Shown here one piece after another: positions 8,600-17,909 of a stretch of 64,000 bases of DNA (position 1 is the stretch's first letter; the number at the start of each line of letters is the position of its first letter). Source of the stretch: Lacrimispora defluvii (GTDB lineage Bacteria > Bacillota > Clostridia > Lachnospirales > Lachnospiraceae); the NCBI GenBank assembly GCA_013036995.1, contig JAAOXG010000056.1, forward strand, positions 54,736-118,735. The letters are read 5' to 3'. Under the pieces are notes generated by a model that saw only the letters and a program-made list of their open reading frames with translations, searched no databases and was not told the DNA's origin. The position numbers and the translations under genes are program-made.

Positions 8600-10171
8600 T
8601 TACTTCCAATTGGTATTCCACTGTTTGATGGTGACTGTATGATCCATAAAATGAAACAAAAACCGTACCACTGTATTATCTTTTGGTACTGTAAAAAATC
8701 CTTTGTTGGATGACCCGCTCCTGGGATAAGTATCATGACTATATGTTGCCGACAATGTTCCATAGGTTGAAACCGCATAATCATATTCTCCCGCAAATGG
8801 AATCACGACGCTGAGTGCATAGGTGTTATCTCCTATATAATACATCCGGGTGACTTCGCTGTTGGAATCATTTTTTACCGCTCCCACATAGGGCTGAAAA
8901 CTGCCATAAACAACTACTCTCTCCGGTAATTTCATCCCCGTTTCCTCATCATAAACATCTTTTGCCCCATAGTCAGAGGAAATTTCCGGGTTGGTTTCCA
9001 CCTCTTTTAAAGCTTCCTCAGATTCCCATATTCTTTTTATGGTCTCCTCCTGGCTGAATCCCATGGGGCAGTCCGGACTTTTCTCATTGATCTGATAATA
9101 ATCCTGCACGTCCATCTGGCCGTTGTCGCCCCGCTTCATGGTTACGGCTGCCCCATCTAAGGAACGGCGGAAGGGTATTTCGAAAAAAGCATGATTAACA
9201 GCAGACCATAAAGCGGTATATTCCAGAAATTTACCCTGGGCTTCTTGGGATTGGTTGGCAAACCAGCCAATCTGATCATATCCCCACCAGTCACTCCATG
9301 CCCGTTCCTCTTTTGTCACACTGGCAAAGTCATTTATCACCTTTCCTCCCCAGTTATCATACTCCATAAGATATGGCATTGATTTTAATTCAAACCCATT
9401 TGGGTTTAATCCGCCTTCACTAAATCCTTCCTTCACCAGTACCAGTCTGTCCCCCTCCCGGTCTGTCACCGGATATCTGGTGTAGGGCATGGCGTGATAA
9501 TCCAGAAGTAGTTTTCTTCTTATGCTGATACCGTGACTGTGTGCGTCCAGTAGCACCAGATGTCTCCTGGCATTTTTTCTGGCATAGGCCCGGATCATTT
9601 CAATTAATTCACCCATTTTCACCATTCCACGGTCATCTGCTGTGTATAAATGAATCTGGCCCATGTGAAGTGCCTCATAGCCCGCGTCAATATACCGTAC
9701 TGCGCGGTAATAAAACCATAGTCTCGTCTCCAGCTGGGTAATATCCGGAAGCGCACCATCTTCTTCCCACCAGAACCCCTCCGGAGCCTTTGGAAAACGC
9801 ATTTGCCGGAAAGAAAAGCATCTGTTTTCAGGTTCCATTCCAAAAGCATTAAAAACACAGGCTGGGATGGGAATTGTTTCTAAAGGTCTGTATACTGCCT
9901 CAAAAATGCAGGCCTGCAGAATGATCTCCGGATCAATTTCATGAACCTTTTCTGCCAGTTCCTCTGACTTTCTGAAATGCTCCTCTTCATCCGAATCCGG
10001 GTACCAGTAACCAGATGCCCTTCCAAGAAACTTGATACCCAGATTTTTAATGGCTCTTAAATCATCACTCAGTGTTTTGGTATGAATGAAAAAGGCTGCC
10101 GATGCCGCTCTGGATAGATAGTTTTTAAGCACTTCCAGCTCAATTACCGTATCAAAGTTGTAGTTTTTCAT
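8600..10171 (-). CDS. Unrecognised protein, probable cytoplasmic glycosidase-like enzyme of the mannosidase operon
   Basis: I do not recognise the family of this 523-aa protein. There is no signal peptide. The first ~330 residues read like an alpha/beta barrel, with strand-helix segments such as IKNLGIKFLGRASGYWYP, PEIILQACIFEAVY, ALHMGQIHLYTADDRG and HLVLLDAHSHG; the many Trp, Tyr, Asp and Glu residues are typical of sugar-binding clefts. The last ~110 residues (from RVVVYGSFQPYVG) resemble a beta-sandwich of carbohydrate-binding type. ATG 10171 behind GGGGTGG overlaps the GH125 stop as ATGA, so it is translationally coupled to an alpha-mannosidase. A role in cutting or binding the same imported mannoside is an inference from this context. 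Confidence 0.7.
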   Translation of the reverse strand: MKNYNFDTVIELEVLKNYLSRAASAAFFIHTKTLSDDLRAIKNLGIKFLGRASGYWYPDSDEEEHFRKSEELAEKVHEIDPEIILQACIFEAVYRPLETIPIPACVFNAFGMEPENRCFSFRQMRFPKAPEGFWWEEDGALPDITQLETRLWFYYRAVRYIDAGYEALHMGQIHLYTADDRGMVKMGELIEMIRAYARKNARRHLVLLDAHSHGISIRRKLLLDYHAMPYTRYPVTDREGDRLVLVKEGFSEGGLNPNGFELKSMPYLMEYDNWGGKVINDFASVTKEERAWSDWWGYDQIGWFANQSQEAQGKFLEYTALWSAVNHAFFEIPFRRSLDGAAVTMKRGDNGQMDVQDYYQINEKSPDCPMGFSQEETIKRIWESEEALKEVETNPEISSDYGAKDVYDEETGMKLPERVVVYGSFQPYVGAVKNDSNSEVTRMYYIGDNTYALSVVIPFAGEYDYAVSTYGTLSATYSHDTYPRSGSSNKGFFTVPKDNTVVRFLFHFMDHTVTIKQWNTNWK

Positions 10172-11463
10172 AATTCCACCCCGTAGCTCTTCATCACGAA
10201 CAGCGCAAAAAGTGAATCGGCCCACGCAAACCAGTCTCTGGTATATTCGGATGGATCGTCACAAAAGAAGCTTTCATGCATGACTCTGGTTCCGCCGCGG
10301 GTATTTAAAATACGGGACAGAAGTGCTTCTCTTTTTATGGGATCCTTCTCCGTCATACCTTCCATAATTAATGCGATATGCCAGATATAGCGGTCCGGCG
10401 TATGAGGACTTCCCACTCCCTGTCCATATGTTCCTTTAAAATAGTACGGATTCCTGCTGCTTAACAGAAATTTTCTTGTATTCTCATAGATCTCACTTTC
10501 TTCTTTTTCATACTTTAGCCACGGAATGGAGAGAAGGCTGGGAACATTGGCATCATCCATCAGGTTGTAATTTCCATACCCGTCTGTCTCATATGCATAA
10601 ATATCCCCGTATTCAGGGTCTTTCACAATACCAAACTTGCAGATTCCCTCTTCTATTTCATTTCTCAGCACGCGGGCAGAATCTGCAAGGACTAAATCCT
10701 GATAAATATTTATGGAATACTCCTCTATATGTTTTAGAACCACTGAAGCAAACATATTAGAAGGAATTAAATAACCGTATCTGCATGCATCATCACTGGG
10801 GCGAAAGCCGGACCAGGTCATACCTGTATATGCCGTAGGCGTACCTTTTCCGCCTTCCGGAAGTGTATCCGAAGGCGGGCAGTTTCTTCGTTCAAAGCGG
10901 TACGTGGAATCTTTGTCATGATTCTGCTCTCTTTTCCATAAGGAAACAATCTGCAAAAGCCCCTGCTTCACCTCATTTGAAAATATCTCCTGATCTCCGG
11001 TCATCTCAAAATACTCATGAAGCAGCCATACCGGATAACAGAGGGAATCCACTTCGTATTTTCTTTCCCAGTTCCAGGGCGTGGAGTCGGTAATATCCTC
11101 ATCCCAGCAGTTCCCGTTTGCTTCCTCATTAAACGCATTGGCATATGGATCGATGAGAATATAACGGAACTGCCTTTTTATCAGACCCCGTACCAGTTCT
11201 GCCAGTATGGGGTATTTCTTCAAAAACGGCAAATAATGAATCACCTGAGCGGAGGAATCCCGAAGCCACATTGCATGGATGTCTCCGGTAATTACAAACA
11301 CCTCTCCATTCTCCAGAAACCGGACTGTTGTTTTGGCTGTAGTCTGAAAACATTTCTCGAAAGTCTGAAGTAAATCCTCATTCACAGGCAGCTTACTTTT
11401 AATAGTCTCGGCAATCTCTTCCACCGCTTGGTTTAATAATCTCTGTTTTTCGTCCAGCTTCAT
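10168..11463 (-). CDS. GH125 exo-alpha-1,6-mannosidase (metal-independent)
   Basis: GH125 enzymes remove terminal alpha-1,6-linked mannose by inversion and need no metal. The 431-aa product has the conserved stretches MWLRDSSAQVIHYLPF, NCWDEDITDSTPWNWERK, YEVDSLCYPVWLL and TYGQGVGSPHTPDRYIWH, typical of the former DUF1237 family, and family-normal length. No signal peptide is present, so it acts in the cytoplasm. It starts at ATG 11463 behind AGGAGG, 22 bases after the GH38 gene. The GH38+GH125 pairing is known from N-glycan use in Streptococcus pneumoniae and from yeast-mannan loci of Bacteroides, which supports an imported high-mannose or alpha-mannan oligosaccharide as substrate. Confidence 0.93.
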   Translation of the reverse strand: MKLDEKQRLLNQAVEEIAETIKSKLPVNEDLLQTFEKCFQTTAKTTVRFLENGEVFVITGDIHAMWLRDSSAQVIHYLPFLKKYPILAELVRGLIKRQFRYILIDPYANAFNEEANGNCWDEDITDSTPWNWERKYEVDSLCYPVWLLHEYFEMTGDQEIFSNEVKQGLLQIVSLWKREQNHDKDSTYRFERRNCPPSDTLPEGGKGTPTAYTGMTWSGFRPSDDACRYGYLIPSNMFASVVLKHIEEYSINIYQDLVLADSARVLRNEIEEGICKFGIVKDPEYGDIYAYETDGYGNYNLMDDANVPSLLSIPWLKYEKEESEIYENTRKFLLSSRNPYYFKGTYGQGVGSPHTPDRYIWHIALIMEGMTEKDPIKREALLSRILNTRGGTRVMHESFFCDDPSEYTRDWFAWADSLFALFVMKSYGVEL

Positions 11464-11485
11464 ACTGCCTCCTGTCCTATCGTTG

Positions 11486-14400
11486 TTAATTAAATCTGAC
11501 TAAAATAGTTTTTATCTCATAAGGCGTAAATTCCAGGCTGACCGGCCCGCTTTTAAAATCTTCCGTGGGCCGTTCCATTAAATCACACTGGCACCAGGAA
11601 GAGATATTGAGTGCGCTTGTCAGTACAGCATTTACTCTTGCCCCTGCAAATTCATGGAACCGTAAGACGATATCCTTAGAATGCTCTGCCTGTTTGATAC
11701 AGTCTGAAGCAATATAGTCACTATTAAGAGCAAACAGATTTCCTTCCGTGATCTTTGGTGCACCAGAGACTGCTGTAATGGGATTATTTAAATCAAAGGA
11801 TTCCTGTTCCAGTCCGGAATCGTACCATTCCTCCCTATGAGGATAGAGAGAATAGGTAAATTCATGCAAACCTAAATCTGCGGTGTAATCGGGATCTGTT
11901 GCCGATTTAATTAAAGTTAATCGCATGGTGTCCTCATAGATATCGTGGCCATACTTGCAGTCATTTAAAAGCGCCACTCCATATCCCGTTTCACTAAAAT
12001 CCATCCACTTATGGGCAACCACTTCAAATCTGGCGGCTTCCCAGCTGTCATTTCTTGTTATTCTGCGCCTGATGTTTCCATACTGAATATCAAATCTGGC
12101 ATCAATGCTTCTGATGCCTACAGGAAATGCCGTCTTTAACAGTTTCTGGCGTTCTTCCCATATGATCCTGGTTTTAAAGTCAATCCTTTTCTTTTCATGG
12201 TAAAGACACATGGTTTGTGAGATTGTGGATTTGTGGTAGTCCCAGGAGAATGTAATCCAGATTCCAAGCGGATTTACTTCTGTACAAACCTCCTTTAAGT
12301 CCCTGATTTCTTCCATTTTATTTCCATACGTCGGTTCCAGTTCCCATGCGTCAAAGCATCTTGGCTTGTCTTCAAACACCTGTAAGACATTGCCCCTCTT
12401 CCCTTTTGAAAGAATATCCCTGCCTGCTTCCTTATCGTAAATTTCCGTCAGCTGCCCCCACTCATTCCAGGCAACCCGGTAATAACTGGTTTCAGCCTGG
12501 CGGGAACTATCTGGTGTGCTAATACCACTGGAATCCTGACCGGTATGATCCAGTTCCAAAGAAGCCGTATCCCGGTACAGAGTCACAAACGAAAACGGAG
12601 CCATATCCTTAACCAGAACATGTGATACCCCAGCCTTTGTATAACTGTCAAGAAGCTGACCCTTTTCATCCCGGAAGCAGTCACTGTCTGAGGTTTCAGA
12701 AATCATGACAACAGAGGTTCTCTTCCAGTTTGAATTATTCCATACCGTATATACCCCTGGTTTTTCCGCATACAGCGCCTGACTGATCTCTTCTTCTACC
12801 TCAGCAAGCAGCTGACAGGCCTTTTCGTATTCCACATGGCTGTCCTCATACACCTCCCTGATAGAGGAACCAGGCAGAATATCATGAAATTGCTGGCAGA
12901 GAACGATTTTCCAGGCTTTTTGCAGCCGGTCTCTGTCATAGGCAATACCGCCCCACTCCATTGCCAGAACAGAACGTATCTCTGTATCCCTAAGGTAAAA
13001 TTCCATCTTCCGGTTCATTTTCTTATTGTATGCCTGGGAGGTGTAGGTTCCTCTGTGAAATTCCAGATAAAGCTCCCCATCCCATACCGGCAGGTTTCCT
13101 TCCATTTCATTTCGTTCTACATTTTCTCTCAGCCTTCTGAAATACTCCGTTGCACTCTCAAACTGTACCCTGGGAAGTCCGGGAATTTTATTTAAGTGTT
13201 TCAGTGTTTCTATCATATCACGGTTTGGTCCGCCGCCCCCATCTCCATATCCATATGATATAAGAAGATTCCGGTTTAAATCTTTATTTTTATAGTTATC
13301 CCATACCCCTTTGACAGCGTAGGGTCTGGTATCTCCATTGTACGTATAGGAATCCGAATCCTGATCTGTGGTGGTGACGAAATGAGCCGTAATCTCCGTC
13401 CCGTCTATTCCCTTCCAAAGGAAGGTGTCAAAAGGCAGACGGTTGGTATCATTCCAGCTGATCTTGGTGGTCATAAATGCCTCCACCCCCGCTTTTTTCA
13501 GAATCTGCGGAAGCGCCCAGGTGTACCCGAACACATCCGGAAGCCAGAGGAATTCACTCTCATAATCAAATTCTTCCTGAAAGAAATTTTTACCCACAAG
13601 AATCTGCCTTACAATAGACTCACCGCTTGCCAGGTTACAGTCACATTCCACCCACATGGCTCCGGCTGGTTCCCATTTACCCTCTTTAACACGCTTTTTG
13701 ATGGAACCATATATATCCGGATAATCCTCTTTGATTAATTCATAAAGCTGAGCCTGGGACTGGAGAAAATGATAATGGTCATAACAATCCATCATACGAT
13801 TTACAGTGGAAAATGAGCGGGCTGCCTTTTCTCTTGTATGGCAAAGCCTCCACAGCCACGCCACATCGATGTGGGTATGTCCCAGCATACTGACCTGTAT
13901 ATCTGGTTTTCCCTGCCCTTTCATCTTCCCGTTTAAGTATTCATATGCCTTCCTGATGCTTCCATAAAAACGCTCCGTACCCGGTTCTGTATAATCAACC
14001 AAACCAAAGGCTTTTACAAGCATATTCAGCATCCATTCTCTATACTCGTTGCCTGAATCTAAAATATCATAAGTATCCAGCACATTCCTGGCCAGAAAAT
14101 AGAAATCATCGGTATCATGGTCAAGCACCCCGTATTGGGCACGAACCAGTTCCATAACCATATCCTTTGGAACTCCGCCTCCATTTAAGCCAGACCAAAG
14201 GCGGAATTTTAAATCCAGTAAAGCTCCGTTTTCTTTTACCTGAAAAAAGACCTCTTTATGGTTTCCGTCCACTCCCTGATATGGTTTGCCATTTAAATAA
14301 AGAAGACTTTCAAAATGGCTATTATTACCGGTTCCTTCCGGTACCCCAAAATCAAAAATGCCGACTACCTCTTTATCCATAAGTTCTGCTGGCACAGTAA

Positions 14401-14614
14401 GTCTGGTGCAAAGCCAGTTATACTGATCCCAGCCTTTCCACCGAAACCCCTGTTCAATTTCCACTGGTTCACCCACAGGCGTTCTGTTTCCTGTTATACC
14501 ATTGTCCTCATACCAGAAAATATAGTCAAAATCATGCAGATTTTTATAACGTAACTCCGCCAATTCTTCAATTAGATGGCAGATCCGGTCTCTGTTGTGT
14601 AAATCAAATGGCAT
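11486..14614 (-). CDS. GH38 alpha-mannosidase
   Basis: GH38 enzymes are zinc-dependent retaining alpha-mannosidases. The 1042-aa protein has the metal-binding GHTHIDVAWLW motif near residue 255 and the nucleophile motif WLPDVFGY near 360, followed by TTKISWNDTNRLPFDTFLWKG, then the alpha-helical middle domain and long beta-rich C-terminal domains. No signal peptide is seen, so cytoplasmic action on imported oligosaccharides is likely. ATG 14614 sits inside the end of the GH4 gene (11-base overlap) behind GGAGGC. Linkage preference (alpha-1,2, 1,3 or 1,6) cannot be read from the sequence. Confidence 0.95.
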   Translation of the reverse strand: MPFDLHNRDRICHLIEELAELRYKNLHDFDYIFWYEDNGITGNRTPVGEPVEIEQGFRWKGWDQYNWLCTRLTVPAELMDKEVVGIFDFGVPEGTGNNSHFESLLYLNGKPYQGVDGNHKEVFFQVKENGALLDLKFRLWSGLNGGGVPKDMVMELVRAQYGVLDHDTDDFYFLARNVLDTYDILDSGNEYREWMLNMLVKAFGLVDYTEPGTERFYGSIRKAYEYLNGKMKGQGKPDIQVSMLGHTHIDVAWLWRLCHTREKAARSFSTVNRMMDCYDHYHFLQSQAQLYELIKEDYPDIYGSIKKRVKEGKWEPAGAMWVECDCNLASGESIVRQILVGKNFFQEEFDYESEFLWLPDVFGYTWALPQILKKAGVEAFMTTKISWNDTNRLPFDTFLWKGIDGTEITAHFVTTTDQDSDSYTYNGDTRPYAVKGVWDNYKNKDLNRNLLISYGYGDGGGGPNRDMIETLKHLNKIPGLPRVQFESATEYFRRLRENVERNEMEGNLPVWDGELYLEFHRGTYTSQAYNKKMNRKMEFYLRDTEIRSVLAMEWGGIAYDRDRLQKAWKIVLCQQFHDILPGSSIREVYEDSHVEYEKACQLLAEVEEEISQALYAEKPGVYTVWNNSNWKRTSVVMISETSDSDCFRDEKGQLLDSYTKAGVSHVLVKDMAPFSFVTLYRDTASLELDHTGQDSSGISTPDSSRQAETSYYRVAWNEWGQLTEIYDKEAGRDILSKGKRGNVLQVFEDKPRCFDAWELEPTYGNKMEEIRDLKEVCTEVNPLGIWITFSWDYHKSTISQTMCLYHEKKRIDFKTRIIWEERQKLLKTAFPVGIRSIDARFDIQYGNIRRRITRNDSWEAARFEVVAHKWMDFSETGYGVALLNDCKYGHDIYEDTMRLTLIKSATDPDYTADLGLHEFTYSLYPHREEWYDSGLEQESFDLNNPITAVSGAPKITEGNLFALNSDYIASDCIKQAEHSKDIVLRFHEFAGARVNAVLTSALNISSWCQCDLMERPTEDFKSGPVSLEFTPYEIKTILVRFN

Positions 14615-15977
14615 GGCAGCCTCCTAAAATTCCTCCGTAAGCTAAGTCGTATTCCTCAACCAGCGTCTTTGCCAGTGAATAGGAATTAACCAGCGGATGT
14701 AATGTGAGTGCCCTGACTGCGGTTTCCTTTGAATGGTTTTTAATCGCTTCCACCGTCAGTTTTTCATACATTTTAATCAGTCTGATTAGTAAATAGCAAT
14801 GCTCCGGAACTTTTCCTACAGTCACAGGTATGATCCCATTTTTTGATACATGGCAGGTCACCTCGATGACGTCCTGATCCTCTAATCCTTCAATACAGCC
14901 ATTATTCTGGACAGATAGCACCAGTTCCCGCCCCTCTTCGCTTTGGAGACCTTCAATACAGTCCAGCATAACTCCGGCATACCCCATCCCATCCGGCACT
15001 TCCAATTCCCCTTTTTTAATGGGTTCCTTTTTATCGTGTCCTGTTTCAATGCTCATATAGGATTCTTCCCTCAGTGCCATGTAATACAGAAATACCTGGA
15101 GCGCTGCCTCCGGAGCCTTCTCTATATCCATTTGTTTCAATTCTTCCATCATCCGGCAATTTACCGACTCAATGGACTTTCCTCTGGTTTCACCGGACTT
15201 TTTTATGTTATTAAGAGCCTTTTCCCTGTGATAATAATAGTAGAGATACTCATTGGGCAGATATCCCATTGACTTTAAAAGCTCTGGATCAAAAATAGAA
15301 AATTCCTGTACACTCTTTAAAAATGATTCATCAGAAAGGAGTTCCTGCAAAACCTCCCGTCCGTCCACTTTCACACTCTGGATCCATGATAAATGATTCA
15401 ACCCGAAAAATTCCACAGAAAGCTGATCCTGTGTCACCCCCAGCTGCTTTGCCATACGGAATTTGGTGCTGCTGGGAGCATCGCAGATTCCTATGACCCG
15501 CTCATTTCCTGCATTTTTTAAAGCCTGTGTCACCAGCCCGGAAGGATTGGTGAAATTAAAGATCCAGGCATTGGGAGCATGGATTTTTATTAATTGGCAG
15601 TATTCCATTAAAACAGGAATGGTGCGCACAGCCATGGAAAAACCTCCGGCTCCTGTTGTTTCCTGACCAATAACTCCGGCATTTAATGCAATCTCCTCAT
15701 CAACAACCCTGGAATGATCTCCTCCCGCCCGGATTGTGGTTACGATATAATCCGCTCCCGAAATTGCTTTAACTGCATCAAAAGAAGTACTGACTTTTAA
15801 CCCCTGTCCCCGTCTAACCACAACATGGCGGCACAAACGGCTTATGATCTCAAGTTTTTCTCTGTCAGTATCATATAACACCACTTCATCTATATTTAAT
15901 TTCTTATAACGATCAAGAAGACCGTTAATAAAAATGACTGTTCTTACTCCTGCTCCACCGATTACTGTGATCTTCAT
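14604..15977 (-). CDS. GH4-family glycosidase (NAD- and metal-dependent), substrate unknown
   Basis: GH4 enzymes use NAD+ and usually Mn2+ to open glycosidic bonds by a redox mechanism; most act on 6-phosphoglycosides, some on unphosphorylated sugars. The 457-aa protein has an N-terminal Rossmann motif (ITVIGGAGVRTV), NFTNPSG and the metal-site region with Cys165 and His195 (FGLNHLSW). The usual Cys-Asn pair of the phosphoglucosidases appears here as Cys-Asp (GICDAPSS), a variant I believe occurs in a subclade. It directly follows a PfkB kinase (stop and start adjacent), which suggests a kinase-made phosphosugar as its substrate; that is inference. Usual labels would be 6-phospho-alpha- or beta-glucosidase. 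Confidence 0.88.
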   Translation of the reverse strand: MKITVIGGAGVRTVIFINGLLDRYKKLNIDEVVLYDTDREKLEIISRLCRHVVVRRGQGLKVSTSFDAVKAISGADYIVTTIRAGGDHSRVVDEEIALNAGVIGQETTGAGGFSMAVRTIPVLMEYCQLIKIHAPNAWIFNFTNPSGLVTQALKNAGNERVIGICDAPSSTKFRMAKQLGVTQDQLSVEFFGLNHLSWIQSVKVDGREVLQELLSDESFLKSVQEFSIFDPELLKSMGYLPNEYLYYYYHREKALNNIKKSGETRGKSIESVNCRMMEELKQMDIEKAPEAALQVFLYYMALREESYMSIETGHDKKEPIKKGELEVPDGMGYAGVMLDCIEGLQSEEGRELVLSVQNNGCIEGLEDQDVIEVTCHVSKNGIIPVTVGKVPEHCYLLIRLIKMYEKLTVEAIKNHSKETAVRALTLHPLVNSYSLAKTLVEEYDLAYGGILGGCHAI

Positions 15978-16928
15978 TTAATCATCCTGCCTTTCATCCT
16001 GTTGTTTTATAAAATGATAAAGCTCCTCTTTCGTTGGAAAGGCTGTATTGCCTCCATACGCTGTTACAGACATGGCACCACAGGCATTGGCAATCCTTAA
16101 ACATTGTTCCATGGTCTCGCCTTTTAAAAATCCATAAACGAAGCCTGCATTAAAGGAATCGCCGGCTCCGGTGGTATCAACTGCATTTACCGTATAGGGG
16201 CGGGATTTCGTGATAACACCATTTTTCGCACCTATGGACCCGCTTTTTCCCAGCTTGATTACTGCCATGTTGCATTGCCTTGAAAACTCCAAAGCGGCCT
16301 CTGTGGCATTCAGCCCTCTTGTATAATGAAGTGCTTCCGTCTCATTCATAAACAAGATATCCATGAAAGGAAGCAGTTCATAAATACCCTCATACCACTC
16401 CCCTGTTTCATCCCAGCCCACATCAAAACTGACTGTGGCAGAACTGATTTCCCTGATCTTTTTAAGAAGCATTTTAAATTGATGGTGATTGCGGCTACCG
16501 GCATAAGAAGTCAGGTGAATATGCCCCGCATCTTTTACTCCTTCAATATCAATGGCCTCTAAGTTCCATTCTTCATTGGTCCCCCTGTAGGTGAGAAAGG
16601 AACGATCCTTTTCATTGGTAAAACTTAAAGAAATTCCTGTTTTATTCTTCTGTGACGTACCCAAAAAGGTACAGTCTACGTGACTGCGTTTCAATTCCTC
16701 ACGAAGCCAGACTCCATGGCAGTCCGCTCCCACACTTCCCTGAAAAGCCGGGGTTAACCCCAGCTTTCCAAGTCCTAAAGCAAACAGTGCTGCTCCGCCG
16801 CCCGGATAAACATTCATGTCTTCTACCACATGCTCCTGACCGGCGCCGGGAAACTGCTCCACTCCCGGTATTACAATATCCACATTTATATCTCCATAAA
16901 TAAATACATCCCACTTTTTTCCTGTCAT
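15978..16928 (-). CDS. PfkB-family carbohydrate kinase
   Basis: The 316-aa protein is a ribokinase-fold sugar kinase. It has the N-terminal GDINVDIVIPG strand, the PGGGAALFALGLGKLG substrate region and the C-terminal signature DTTGAGDSFNAGF, whose Asp is the catalytic base and which forms the anion hole. Its substrate is unknown: fructokinase, ribokinase and mannose-type activities share this fold. It stands between an ABC importer and a GH4 enzyme that normally wants a phosphorylated substrate, so it could supply the phosphate that PTS-independent import does not. The start ATG 16928 lies 25 bases after the permease stop. Confidence 0.88.
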   Translation of the reverse strand: MTGKKWDVFIYGDINVDIVIPGVEQFPGAGQEHVVEDMNVYPGGGAALFALGLGKLGLTPAFQGSVGADCHGVWLREELKRSHVDCTFLGTSQKNKTGISLSFTNEKDRSFLTYRGTNEEWNLEAIDIEGVKDAGHIHLTSYAGSRNHHQFKMLLKKIREISSATVSFDVGWDETGEWYEGIYELLPFMDILFMNETEALHYTRGLNATEAALEFSRQCNMAVIKLGKSGSIGAKNGVITKSRPYTVNAVDTTGAGDSFNAGFVYGFLKGETMEQCLRIANACGAMSVTAYGGNTAFPTKEELYHFIKQQDERQDD

Positions 16929-16953
16929 GGAACCCTCCGTCTGTCAGCCTGAT

Positions 16954-17874
16954 TTACTCTTTTACAGCTCCGATCATGGCTCCTTTTGTGAAATATTTCT
17001 GTGCAAAAGGATACACACATAAAATGGGAACTGTTGTTATGATAACTGCCGCCATCTTAAGAGAATCTGAGGTGACAGAATTGGTATTCTGGGCAATTGC
17101 CTGAGCCACCGAGGTTACCTCTTTGTTTGCCATGGCTCTGGTCAGCATTTGCTGTAAAACGGTCTGTACCGGCCACAGCCGGCTGCTTCTCATGTAAAAT
17201 GCACCGGAAAACCAGTCATTCCAGTGATTCACTGCCGTGTATAATCCCACCACTGCAATCACCGGCTTGCTTAATGGCAGTACGATTCTGGTGAAAATAC
17301 CAAAATATCCACAGCCGTCAAGCTTTGCTGATTCTTCCAGACTCTCCGGTATGCTTTCAAAAAAGGTTCTCATCATTAACAGGTATGTAACGCTTACCAG
17401 ACCGGGAACAACATAAACACTGAAATGGTCCACCAGTCCCAGTCTGTTGTACTGAATATAGGTGGGAATCATCCCTCCTCCAAACAGCATGGTAAAGGTA
17501 ATCAGCATAGTAAGGATTTTTCTGCCTGGCAATTCCTTCTCCTTTAAGGCATAAGCGGCAAAGGAGGTAACGGTTAAGCTGGCAGCTGTTCCAATCACCG
17601 TTCTTGCTATGGTAATCATATAAGCCTTGGTTATGGTTCCATCCTTAAATACCTGTTTGTAATTATCCAGGGTAAACATTCTGGGCCAGAAATAAATGCC
17701 TCCTTTTGCCGCATCCTTTCCGTCATTAAAAGACAGAGCCGCAATATTTAAACAGGGCAGGATGATAGCAAGGCACAGTCCTATGACTACGCAATAGATT
17801 AAAACCTGAATCACCTGTTCCGATCTGCCTGATTTTATTTTACTGCGTCTGTTCACAGCCTCTTTTGCTTTCAT
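16954..17874 (-). CDS. ABC sugar transporter permease (LplC/MalG type)
   Basis: This is one of the two inner-membrane channel subunits of a CUT1-type carbohydrate importer. The 306-aa protein has about six membrane segments and the EAA loop motif (ESAKLDGCGYFGIFTRIVLPL) that contacts the ATPase. It resembles LplC of Bacillus, the partner of LplB. It follows the binding-protein gene and precedes the kinase. No ATPase gene lies in the operon, as is common in Firmicutes, where a shared MsmK/UgpC-type ATPase serves several importers. Confidence 0.92.
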   Translation of the reverse strand: MKAKEAVNRRSKIKSGRSEQVIQVLIYCVVIGLCLAIILPCLNIAALSFNDGKDAAKGGIYFWPRMFTLDNYKQVFKDGTITKAYMITIARTVIGTAASLTVTSFAAYALKEKELPGRKILTMLITFTMLFGGGMIPTYIQYNRLGLVDHFSVYVVPGLVSVTYLLMMRTFFESIPESLEESAKLDGCGYFGIFTRIVLPLSKPVIAVVGLYTAVNHWNDWFSGAFYMRSSRLWPVQTVLQQMLTRAMANKEVTSVAQAIAQNTNSVTSDSLKMAAVIITTVPILCVYPFAQKYFTKGAMIGAVKE

Positions 17875-17909
17875 GTCTGAACACCCTGCCCTTTCTTTCT
17901 CACTGCATT

